Positions 1 to 7,781 of a stretch of 64,000 nucleotides of DNA are shown here, piece after piece (within the stretch, counting starts at the first letter, position 1; each line of letters starts with the position of its first letter). Both the position numbers and the translations under genes were made by a program. Origin of the DNA: Novosphingobium sp. ZN18A2 (GTDB lineage Bacteria > Pseudomonadota > Alphaproteobacteria > Sphingomonadales > Sphingomonadaceae); assembly GCF_036784765.1 (NCBI RefSeq), contig NZ_CP136651.1, positions 2,728,001 to 2,792,000 of the forward strand, given 5' to 3'. Below the pieces are notes generated by a model that saw nothing but the letters and a program-made list of their open reading frames with translations, was not told the DNA's origin and searched no databases.

Positions 1-228
1 ACTTGCGACCCGGTGGGCGGGCTGGTGCAGATCCCGTGCATCGAACGCAACGCCATCGCCGCGGTAAAGGCGGTGAACGCCGCAAGGCTGGCGCTGCACA
101 ATTCGGAAAGTCCGCGCGTATCGCTTGACCAGGTGATCGAAACGATGCGCCAGACCGGACTGGATATGTCGACCAAGTACAAGGAAACCAGCCTTGGCGG
201 CCTTGCGGCGAACGTGATCGCCTGTTGA
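1..228 (+). CDS. sdaA: L-serine ammonia-lyase, C-terminal fragment
   Basis: This is the last 75 codons of an iron-sulfur L-serine dehydratase, which deaminates serine to pyruvate in the cytoplasm. The frame is open from base 1, so the gene begins outside the window. The fragment opens with [13 protein letters not shown] and ends [17 protein letters not shown], both typical of the family's C-terminal alpha domain. Cysteines there ligate the 4Fe-4S cluster, and the terminal Cys tail is a family hallmark. Only the C-terminal part can be judged. A 280-bp gap separates it from the downstream aldehyde dehydrogenase, so cotranscription is not obvious. Confidence 0.9.
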   Translation, partial: TCDPVGGLVQIPCIERNAIAAVKAVNAARLALHNSESPRVSLDQVIETMRQTGLDMSTKYKETSLGGLAANVIAC

Positions 229-474
229 ACGATCCGGCCTGTCGGAACCTTTCGCATTTCCGATGCGTTGGTTTGGCAAGCGGGCGCGTGGTGCGATCCC
301 CCCTCCCTTACTCTCCGCGCGCCCGTACTTCCCCCCGCACCTTCCACGGCGCGGCATTATCCATCACAGCGATAGCCGGTCGATTTCCGCGTCATTTCGC
401 AAAATCGGCTCCACAAGACGCATTGGCGCGGGTTGCATCTTGCAATCGAGCGGCAAGAGGCCGAAATGGGGCCA

Positions 475-492
475 GTTAACCGGTCCATTAAA
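475..492. promoter_or_regulatory. Operator-like site before aldehyde dehydrogenase
   Basis: The 18-mer GTTAACCGGTCCATTAAA ends 16 bp before the aldehyde dehydrogenase start. It has the arm layout TTAA-N8-TTAA and matches 14 of 18 positions of the perfect palindrome at 41872-41889. I infer that the TetR regulator encoded at 38290-38934 may also bind here. Its closeness to the start codon and RBS would suit repression. Confidence 0.4.
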
Positions 493-508
493 ACACGGAG
501 AGATTCCC

Positions 509-1933
509 ATGCGTGAGCGGCTTCAAAACTATATCGACGGCAAGTGGGTCGACAGCGAAGGCGGCAAGCGCCACGAGGTCATCAACCCCGCCACGGAAGA
601 GGCATGCTGCGCCATCACACTCGGCACGCAGGCTGATGTGGACAAGGCCGTTGCCGCCGCGCAGCGCGCCTTCAAGACCTTCAGCAAGACCACCCGCGAA
701 GAGCGGATCGCGCTGATGCAGCGCATTATCGAGGAATACAAGAAGCGGGTGCAGGATCTTGCCGTTTCGATGGCCGAGGAAATGGGCGCCCCGCTCAGCC
801 TGGGCACCACCGCGCAGGCCGGGGCCGGCATCGGCGCCTTCATGGGCACGATCGAAGCGCTGAAGAATTTCGACTTCACCGAAAACCACGGCGCCTATAC
901 CGTCGCTTACGAGCCGATCGGCGTCGTCGGCATGATCACGCCGTGGAACTGGCCGCTGAACCAGATCGCGCTGAAGGTCGCCCCGGCACTGGCCGGCGGC
1001 AACACGATCGTCCTCAAGCCTTCGGAAGAGTGCCCCACCAACGCCGCGATCTTCGCGGAGATCCTTGATGCGGCGGGCGTACCGGCGGGCGTGTTCAATC
1101 TTGTCCAGGGTGACGGTCCGGGCGTCGGCCAGGCGATCAGTTCGCACCCCGGCATCGACATGGTCAGCTTCACCGGCTCTACCCGCGCGGGCATCCTCGT
1201 CGCCAAGGCGGCGGCCGATACCGTGAAGCGCGTCCACCAGGAACTGGGCGGCAAGTCGCCTAACCTCGTCCTGCCCGACGCCGACTTCGCGCAGCACCTT
1301 GCCCCCACCGCGATGGGTCCGCTGGTGAACACCGGCCAGAGCTGCATTTCGCCCACGCGCATCCTTGTCCCGCGTGAGCGCGAGGCAGAGGCCGCGCAGT
1401 TCCTTACCGCGATGTATTCGGCCACGCCGGTTGGCGACCCGATGCAGGAAGGCAACCACCTTGGCCCGGTCGTGAACAAGGCGCAGTACGACAAGATCCG
1501 CGACCTGATCCAGTCGGCGATCGACGAGGGCGCGAAGCTTGAAACCGGCGGTCCGGACCTGCCCGCGAACGTCAATCGCGGCTATTACATCCAGCCGACG
1601 GTGTTTTCGGGCGTCACCCCCGACATGCGCATCGCGCAGGAAGAAATCTTCGGCCCGGTCGCCACGGTCATGGCGTATGACAGCCTGGAAGAAGGCATCC
1701 AGATCGCCAACGACACCAGCTATGGCCTGTCGGCGGTGATTTCGGGCGATCCGGCCAAGGCGGCCGACATCGCACCGGAACTGCGCGCGGGCATGGTTGC
1801 GATCAACAACTGGGGCCCCACGCCGGGCGCGCCGTTCGGCGGCTACAAGCAGTCGGGCAACGGCCGCGAAGGCGGTCTGCACGGACTCAAGGACTTCATG
1901 GAAGTGAAGTCGATCAGCGGGCTTCCCGCCTGA
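509..1933 (+). CDS. NAD(P)-dependent aldehyde dehydrogenase
   Basis: A 474-residue aldehyde dehydrogenase of the ALDH superfamily, oxidising an aldehyde to its acid in the cytoplasm. Visible landmarks are PWNW (145-148), the cofactor-binding VLKPSE (Lys170), FTGSTRAG (221-228), the general base Glu245 in QELGGKSPN and the nucleophile Cys279 in TGQSCISPTR. Length is normal for the family. I chose the ATG at 509 because GGAG lies about 8 bp upstream and the protein then starts as relatives do, although the frame is open further upstream. The substrate cannot be read from sequence. An operator-like site overlaps the leader and a terminator follows, so it is probably a single-gene unit, possibly sharing control with the acyl-CoA cluster at 38-45 kb. 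Confidence 0.93.
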   Translation: MRERLQNYIDGKWVDSEGGKRHEVINPATEEACCAITLGTQADVDKAVAAAQRAFKTFSKTTREERIALMQRIIEEYKKRVQDLAVSMAEEMGAPLSLGTTAQAGAGIGAFMGTIEALKNFDFTENHGAYTVAYEPIGVVGMITPWNWPLNQIALKVAPALAGGNTIVLKPSEECPTNAAIFAEILDAAGVPAGVFNLVQGDGPGVGQAISSHPGIDMVSFTGSTRAGILVAKAAADTVKRVHQELGGKSPNLVLPDADFAQHLAPTAMGPLVNTGQSCISPTRILVPREREAEAAQFLTAMYSATPVGDPMQEGNHLGPVVNKAQYDKIRDLIQSAIDEGAKLETGGPDLPANVNRGYYIQPTVFSGVTPDMRIAQEEIFGPVATVMAYDSLEEGIQIANDTSYGLSAVISGDPAKAADIAPELRAGMVAINNWGPTPGAPFGGYKQSGNGREGGLHGLKDFMEVKSISGLPA

Positions 1934-1963
1934 TCCACACCTCTTGACCGAACAAATGAAGGG

Positions 1964-1997
1964 GGCCTCCGCATCGCTGCGGAGGCCTCTTTCGTTT
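1964..1997. terminator. Rho-independent terminator (bidirectional)
   Basis: A perfect 10-bp GC-rich stem (1964-1973 with 1978-1987) has a TCGC loop and is followed by TCTTTCGTTT. It lies 30 bp after the aldehyde dehydrogenase stop. The stretch before the left arm contains few A residues, so it should work best for the plus strand, but it lies between convergent genes and may serve both. Confidence 0.85.
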
Positions 1998-2039
1998 GCG
2001 CCGCGTGCACGTGGGTCGGCGCGCGCGTTTCGGGCGGAG

Positions 2040-3179
2040 CTATTGCAGCGGCGCGGGCGTCGCCTGCCTGGCTTGCGAGGGATTGCCCGAAACCTTTTTC
2101 ACGATGTTGGTGGTGACGTGGGGAAACACGAACCGCTGGAACGATTCGTCGCCGTTGCGGTCTTTCACCAGCAGGTCCATCTCCATGATGATGGTCTGCG
2201 AATAGGCGAGGTAATCGAAGCTGTCGGCATCGTGCGACAGCAGCCAGTAATCGGCCCAATAGGCGGTCACTTCGGACTTGCGCTGTTCGAAAGGCACGTT
2301 GGTCACATGGCCCTTGTCGCCCAGCAGCGGCTCGGTCGTCACGCGCCAGTGGATGAAATAGCGCGGCTTCAGGATATCGATCCCCGCCTGCAACGGGTAA
2401 TTCGGATTCAGCGTCCATGACGGCAGCGGGTTTTCGTATTCACCCGCACCGGGGTTGGCTTCGTCGCCCAGTTGCACTGCATAGGCATCGCAATAGGGAG
2501 CAGACGCCTGGTCCGCCGGCGCCGGATAGGGAACCGGCGCATCGGGCAGTTCGGGCTTTCCGCGAAAGATAAACTTGCTGCCGTGGTCGGTGAGGCTGCT
2601 GTTGAAGTGATCGCGGTCGTTCAGGTCGACGCTGCCCAGTGCCAGCACCGAATTGCCGTGCGGAACCGAAATCTGCTTTGCCACCGTCACATAGGACGGC
2701 TGACGCAGGACCGGACCGGGGTAGGCGTCGGGACCATAGGGGCCGACAAGCTGCTGCGCGCTTCCGAAATGGAGCCAGGCCCCGTTTTCGACATGGATCA
2801 CCTTGTCCTTGTCCGGACCGTCGGCAACGAACACAAGCTGGTCATAGAACACGGCGTGGGACGTTTGCGTATAGGTGCCGCCCCTGTTCGGCGCGCCGGC
2901 GACGACCGCCAGTGCCCCGGTGTCGATATGCTCGGCCGGGTCGGCGGTCATAATGCTTCCGTTGAAGCGGATGATTTCGTTGAAACTGAAGTTCTTCAGG
3001 ATGAAGCCGCCATACTGGCTGCCGGCCGGGCGGCTCGGCTGCGTTTCCACTTGCGGCAGGGGCATCACGTTGAAAGACGGCGGCCTGCCGTCGACAAGAA
3101 GGTCTGGATCGTTCTTCCATGTGCCGATCAGGCGGCACTGGAATTCGGAAAGGGATCCGGCGTCAATCGCATATGGCAT
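2040..3179 (-). CDS. Unrecognised 379-residue protein
   Basis: I do not recognise this family with confidence. The protein starts MPYAIDAGSLSEFQCRLIGTWKNDP and is rich in aromatic and beta-prone segments. The early GTW motif followed by NVMPLPQ is reminiscent of lipocalin/nitrobindin-like heme-binding barrels, but that is only an impression. There is no signal peptide, lipobox or membrane segment, so it is probably cytoplasmic. The start is supported by GAGGAG 7 bp upstream of the ATG. It stands alone, convergent with the aldehyde dehydrogenase. Its upstream gap is strikingly AT-rich for this genome and carries a perfect 7-bp-arm palindrome, so regulated expression or acquisition by transfer are both possible. 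Confidence 0.75.
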   Translation of the reverse strand: MPYAIDAGSLSEFQCRLIGTWKNDPDLLVDGRPPSFNVMPLPQVETQPSRPAGSQYGGFILKNFSFNEIIRFNGSIMTADPAEHIDTGALAVVAGAPNRGGTYTQTSHAVFYDQLVFVADGPDKDKVIHVENGAWLHFGSAQQLVGPYGPDAYPGPVLRQPSYVTVAKQISVPHGNSVLALGSVDLNDRDHFNSSLTDHGSKFIFRGKPELPDAPVPYPAPADQASAPYCDAYAVQLGDEANPGAGEYENPLPSWTLNPNYPLQAGIDILKPRYFIHWRVTTEPLLGDKGHVTNVPFEQRKSEVTAYWADYWLLSHDADSFDYLAYSQTIIMEMDLLVKDRNGDESFQRFVFPHVTTNIVKKVSGNPSQARQATPAPLQ

Positions 3180-3548
3180 AGCGCGCTCCTCAGCAGTTCG
3201 GACGATTGCCGATGCGACCCGCCATGCAAATCAGGTTTGATTTGTTGAATTGATAAAATTTTTGAACTCTACTTCATCCTCCCGGCAATCTGGCGGGGAC
3301 GTTCTTCGTTATATTTCGAGGAGTCAACCCGCAATTACGCACGGTTAACTGGGTTATATATATTTTGTATTTGCGTTTTCACGAATACAAGAGCAATACT
3401 TTTCATTAATTCAGGCGGCTATACCGGAATTGGTCAGTCGACCGGACGCCGCCAGGCGCGCTTGCGTTAGGAAAGACAGCGCGAACGCATACGTGCCGGC
3501 GCGACAACGGGCACGCGCGACTCGCCCGCCTGCGCGCAACCGGCCAGC
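3180..3548. other. AT-rich intergenic region
   Basis: A 369-bp gap between the divergent-in-context gene at 2040-3179 and the 3' end of tamB. Bases about 3225-3420 are much richer in A and T than the surroundings, including runs such as TTATATATATTTTG. No open frame of note, RNA gene or clear terminator is seen. It probably holds the promoter of the unrecognised gene. Confidence 0.6.
3227..3244. promoter_or_regulatory. Palindromic operator-like site
   Basis: CAAATCA-GGTT-TGATTTG is a perfect inverted repeat with 7-bp arms, 47 bp upstream of the start codon of the unrecognised gene at 2040-3179. Position and symmetry fit a dimeric repressor or activator site. No regulator gene lies next to it. 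Confidence 0.4.
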
Positions 3549-6500
3549 CTAGTAATCCTTGCTCGCCTTCACGTTGACCGAGTTGTCGCCGATCGTCGAA
3601 AGCGTGGACAGCAGCGAAAGCCAGCGGGTGAAACGGAATTCGACCGACGTGGCGGAATAGCCCTGCCCGTCCGTCACCAGTTCCACATAGAACTTCTGGC
3701 CGATGTACTTGCCCACTGCGATGGCGGTGCCGCGATTGATCGTGGGATCGGCGCCAACGATGCGCAGGCGATCCAGCCCGATGGCGCTGCGCAGCTTGTT
3801 GATCGGGTCTAGCCCGCCGCCGCCGCGAAGCGATGCCAGCGCCGCGGCAAGCTGGACCGCTTCGGGCGCGGAAATGTTGGTGATCGACGTTCCGAACAAC
3901 AGGCGGCTCAGCAGTTCGTCTTCCGGCAGGGCCGGGGTGGAACTGAACGAGATGACCGGTTTCAGCGCGGAGCCGGTGATGTTGATCGTCGCGGTCACGC
4001 CGTTCGCATCGCCCGTCGCCACGATATCGAGCTGCGGATCGGGCGGCGATGCGCCGAAGAACCGGATGCGCCCCTTCGTCAGTTCGAAGGTCTTCCCCGC
4101 GAACTGGTAATCGCCGCGTACAAGATCGGCCTGCCCGGTAATGCGCGGTTCGGCCGTGGTACCGCGCAGCTTCACGTCCGCGCTCCAGTCGCTGGTAAGG
4201 CCCAGCCCGCGCACGTCCACCTGGTCCGGCGCCGAAGCGTCAATCATGTAGTGCCACGTGCCCGACGCGGCGCGCGGCGGCGCGATATCGGCGGGGCGGT
4301 TGACTTCCGTGGTCTTCAATTCGGGAACGGCTTCGGCCCCCGCCGCCTGTCCAAGCGCCCAGTTGGCCCGTTCTATGCGCAGGCGCCCGGCGATTGTTCC
4401 GCCCGCGTTGGTGCCGTCGCTGACGATGCGCAGCGGGCCGGAAACGGTTGCGCCCAGCCCGTCACGCTTCAGCAATTGCGCGTTCGCCGCGGCAATCCGC
4501 AAGTCCAGCTTCGCGCCCTTGGTCAGCAGGTCCGACAGGTCCACCGTGCCGCTGCCCGAAACGCTGCCGCCATTCGGCGTCTTGCCCGCGAAGCGCGCCA
4601 GCGAAAGACGCGCACCGTTGAAGGTGCCGCTCAGTTGCACGCCGGAAAGATCGGTGCCGGTCAGCGCGCTTTGCACTTCAAGGTCCGTGCTGGCGACGTT
4701 CCCGCGAAATTCCGGCTCGTCGATCGTGCCTGAAACGTCTGCGGTGGCGGAAACGGTGCCTGTCATGTCGAACACTTCAACCGCGGCGAGCCGCCAAAGC
4801 GCGTCCGCCGGCCCCTTGTAGCGCGCCTTCGCGGCAAGGCGTCCGGCACGCAGCCGGGCCATCAGGCCGGTGCCCGCCGGCATACCCGAAACCACCATCT
4901 GCACGCGGCCGCGCGTCGTGCCGTCTTCATCCACCACCGCCTTGGCCTGAAGGCTGGACGGGTCGAGCCGCGCCACCAGTGCCAGGTTTATCGGACGCGA
5001 GGTGAACACAAGGCCCGAACGCGTCAGCCGCTTGACCATCAGCCTGGCATCGCCGGTCGGCTCTCCCGTCCCGTCGTCGCGATAGGTCACGATGCCCGAT
5101 GCATTGCCGCTCAGCCCCAGGTCGGCAACGGCGATATCGGCAATCGAAAGCGGCATCCGCGCAAGCTGGAGCTTCACGTCGGTCAACCCGCCGCCGAAAT
5201 GCCCCTGCGCGATCGCGATGCCGCGGCCATAGCTCACCTGCGTGGGCGAAAGGGTCCAGCCACTGTCTCCGTGCGTGATGACCGCGCGGCGCGGCATCCT
5301 TATGCGGCGCCCCGCGAAATGGCCCTGCGCCAGCGCAACGATCTTTCCGGGCGCGATATTCGCCTGCCCTTGCAGTTCGAACCGGCTGCCGCGCCGGCCG
5401 GCGATGGAAGCCGTGACCAGGCCGGACCCGTTTTCCAGTTTCGCGTTGGCGGCAAGGCGGCCGATGAAAAGCTGCCCGCTGCCCACGCCGACGGCGTGGA
5501 TGGTTGCATCTACGGTGCTTTTGCCCTTGGCGAAAAGCCCGTCCACATCGATGTCCGCCTCTCCGATGGAAAGCGGCGTCGGCCCTGCGAAGCTGGCATG
5601 GTCGGCCCTGATCTTCGCCTTGACCGACTGCCCGCTGTCTTGCGGCGCAAGCGCGATCGTGCCGTCCAGCCCGCCGCCCGAAAGCGCCAGCTGGCCGCTC
5701 GCCCCGCCATCGCCCAGCACCAGACTGCCGGTAACGCCGGTTTTCCAGACTTTCAGCTGCTGGATATCCAGCCGGGTCGGCCCGCCTTTCGGCGAAAACA
5801 GGCCCAGCGTTCCATCGAACGGACCAAGCGCCGATCCGCCCTTCGCTTCGATCCTGAACCCGTCGGTTATGGGCGAAAGGGCAACGCGCACGTCTTTCAG
5901 GCCCGCGGCGGGCAACGGGCTGGCGAAGACCAGCACCGCGTTCGGCCCCTTGGCGTCCATCGCGGCTTCGACCGTGAACGGACCGTAATCGGCACTGCCG
6001 CCCTTGCCGTTCAAGGTTGTGCGCCCGTTCGCCAGCCGCTTTCCGTTGATCGCAAGGTTGAGTTTCTTCGAAGACAGGCGCGTATCGCGGAACAGGATCG
6101 GCAACCCGCCGCCAAGGCTCAGCTTGCTGTGGAAGCGCACGTTGCCGCCGGTCAGGTTGGCCAGTGTGGCGTTATCGATCCGCGGCATGGACCCGTTGAC
6201 GCTTGCCCCAAGCGCCCACGGCTGCCTCGCGCCCACGCTGAACAGCACCATCGCATCGGCATTCACCGCGCCGAGGTTGGGCAAGGCAAAGCCGCGCGCG
6301 GTTACCGGCCCGGCAAGCGCATAGCCCCCCTTCGCCACGTTGCCGCGCAGCGTCATCCTTGCGGCCAGCCCGTTGAAGTCGGCAGCGATGCGCTGCGAAT
6401 GCAGCTCGTTACCCTTCAGCGTGACGGTGCCCGTGATCTTCCCGCCGGAAAGCCGCCGGTCCAGTTCGGCATTGCCCGCCACGATGCGCCGCGCCGTGAG

Positions 6501-7781
6501 GTTGAGCGGCAACGACCATGCATCGCCGCCGCGCGACAGGACGCCTTGCTGGCGCAGCCCTTCCGCTTCGAACGACCCGGCCTTCAGCCGCGCGACCGAA
6601 AGCGTGTGTTCGATGGAAATGTCGTCAAACGCGCCGTTCGCCTTCGCCGTCAGGCGCACGCCGGAAAGGCCGGGCGAGGACAGCACCTGCGCGGGCCGGG
6701 TCAGCACCGCGTTGACGGAGAAATCCTTCGCGCGGTTCCTTGCAAGGTCCAGCTTGCCGGACGTGCTCGCGCGGAACGCGTCGCCCTGCACGAATGTATG
6801 CCCTGCAAAAACCTCGCTCGCGAATGTTCCGCGCCAGACCAGCGACACCGTCTTGCCCGTCGCCGCGCGCGCAGTCCCGGTCAGCAGCCCGTAGGGATGG
6901 ACCTGCCCCGCCAGCAGGTAGTTGCCCGACCGGTTGTCCAGCCGCAGCGCGGCCAGTTCCCTGCCGTCCTGCCGTGCATAGGCAAAGCCCTTCCAGTCGT
7001 TCCAACTGCCCTTGCCGCGCACCAGCGCGGAGATCGCGCTGTCTGCCCCGGCAAGCGAGGCCAGCAAGCCGCCCTTGGGCGCGTTGTAATCCAGCGCGAG
7101 ATCGAACTTGCCCTTGTCCGGCTCTGAATCGAGGTGGAGGACAAAGCGATCCTTGCCGCCAAGCCGGCTGTTCACGTCGGCAATGGCGTGGCCACCGCGA
7201 ATGTCGGCGCGCGCGGTAAGGTCAACGCGCCGCCGCTCTCCCATCACGCCCCGGGCGACGGAAAAATCGTCGAGCACCAGCGTGCCGACGTGGATGTCGA
7301 AATTGGGAAGGATCTTGGCGTTCGGATTGGTGCTGGGGTTGAGCGCGGGGGTGCGCAACAGGTGGCCGCGGTGGGCGACGAGGCTGCGCACGTCCAGCCC
7401 GCGATTGAGCCAGGCGAGCGGCCGCCAGTCCAGCTCTGCCTGCGGGATGGTGAGGAACGGCCCCTTGGGATCGCTGATCACGATGTCGCGAAGCGTGGAT
7501 GCGCCATAGAGCGACCCTTCGACGCGGCCGATCTTGATCCGCAGTCCGTTGGCGGGCGCCAGCGCCGCGATGCGGTCCACCACGAAACGGTGGCCGAGCG
7601 AGGTATCGAGCAGGAACAGCGTCGCCGCGACCAGCAGCGCGATTCCGCCGGCGACCATCATGATCGCGCGGCCCACCCGGCGCGACCAGTGCGGGCGCAG
7701 CTTCGCCGGCAGCACCGCCTCTGCCGGGGTGGTTTCGGGCGCGTCGTCCGCGCCGCCGGGGATATCGTCCTGCCCAGCCAT
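3549..7781 (-). CDS. tamB: Translocation/assembly module inner-membrane protein TamB
   Basis: A 1410-residue TamB/DUF490 protein. It has a short cytoplasmic N-terminus, one membrane anchor at about residues 37-58 (MMVAGGIALLVAATLFLLD) and then a very long periplasmic region of repeating beta-strand character. The conserved C-terminal domain is visible as GDYQFAGKTFELTKGRIRFFG through LPEDELLSRLLFG. TamB-like proteins form a hydrophobic groove across the periplasm and act with the outer-membrane protein TamA in outer-membrane protein insertion and/or lipid transport. Its start overlaps the tamA stop by one base, so the two are translationally coupled. Length is within the range for alphaproteobacterial TamB. 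Confidence 0.93.
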   Translation of the reverse strand: MAGQDDIPGGADDAPETTPAEAVLPAKLRPHWSRRVGRAIMMVAGGIALLVAATLFLLDTSLGHRFVVDRIAALAPANGLRIKIGRVEGSLYGASTLRDIVISDPKGPFLTIPQAELDWRPLAWLNRGLDVRSLVAHRGHLLRTPALNPSTNPNAKILPNFDIHVGTLVLDDFSVARGVMGERRRVDLTARADIRGGHAIADVNSRLGGKDRFVLHLDSEPDKGKFDLALDYNAPKGGLLASLAGADSAISALVRGKGSWNDWKGFAYARQDGRELAALRLDNRSGNYLLAGQVHPYGLLTGTARAATGKTVSLVWRGTFASEVFAGHTFVQGDAFRASTSGKLDLARNRAKDFSVNAVLTRPAQVLSSPGLSGVRLTAKANGAFDDISIEHTLSVARLKAGSFEAEGLRQQGVLSRGGDAWSLPLNLTARRIVAGNAELDRRLSGGKITGTVTLKGNELHSQRIAADFNGLAARMTLRGNVAKGGYALAGPVTARGFALPNLGAVNADAMVLFSVGARQPWALGASVNGSMPRIDNATLANLTGGNVRFHSKLSLGGGLPILFRDTRLSSKKLNLAINGKRLANGRTTLNGKGGSADYGPFTVEAAMDAKGPNAVLVFASPLPAAGLKDVRVALSPITDGFRIEAKGGSALGPFDGTLGLFSPKGGPTRLDIQQLKVWKTGVTGSLVLGDGGASGQLALSGGGLDGTIALAPQDSGQSVKAKIRADHASFAGPTPLSIGEADIDVDGLFAKGKSTVDATIHAVGVGSGQLFIGRLAANAKLENGSGLVTASIAGRRGSRFELQGQANIAPGKIVALAQGHFAGRRIRMPRRAVITHGDSGWTLSPTQVSYGRGIAIAQGHFGGGLTDVKLQLARMPLSIADIAVADLGLSGNASGIVTYRDDGTGEPTGDARLMVKRLTRSGLVFTSRPINLALVARLDPSSLQAKAVVDEDGTTRGRVQMVVSGMPAGTGLMARLRAGRLAAKARYKGPADALWRLAAVEVFDMTGTVSATADVSGTIDEPEFRGNVASTDLEVQSALTGTDLSGVQLSGTFNGARLSLARFAGKTPNGGSVSGSGTVDLSDLLTKGAKLDLRIAAANAQLLKRDGLGATVSGPLRIVSDGTNAGGTIAGRLRIERANWALGQAAGAEAVPELKTTEVNRPADIAPPRAASGTWHYMIDASAPDQVDVRGLGLTSDWSADVKLRGTTAEPRITGQADLVRGDYQFAGKTFELTKGRIRFFGASPPDPQLDIVATGDANGVTATINITGSALKPVISFSSTPALPEDELLSRLLFGTSITNISAPEAVQLAAALASLRGGGGLDPINKLRSAIGLDRLRIVGADPTINRGTAIAVGKYIGQKFYVELVTDGQGYSATSVEFRFTRWLSLLSTLSTIGDNSVNVKASKDY

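Noticed and set aside
488..1882. A 464-codon minus-strand open frame opposite the aldehyde dehydrogenase
   Set aside because: The sense strand has all ALDH catalytic motifs. The antisense product is Arg/Asp-rich and lacks any recognisable feature.
3342..3360. GGTTAACTGGGTTA as another member of the TTTAA-N8-TTAAA operator set
   Set aside because: The arms and spacing do not match and there is no gene start at a suitable distance.
5199..7127. A 642-codon open frame on the plus strand opposite tamB
   Set aside because: It is antisense to a well-supported gene, encodes a compositionally biased Arg/Gln/Ala-rich chain with no domain, and such frames are common in GC-rich DNA.
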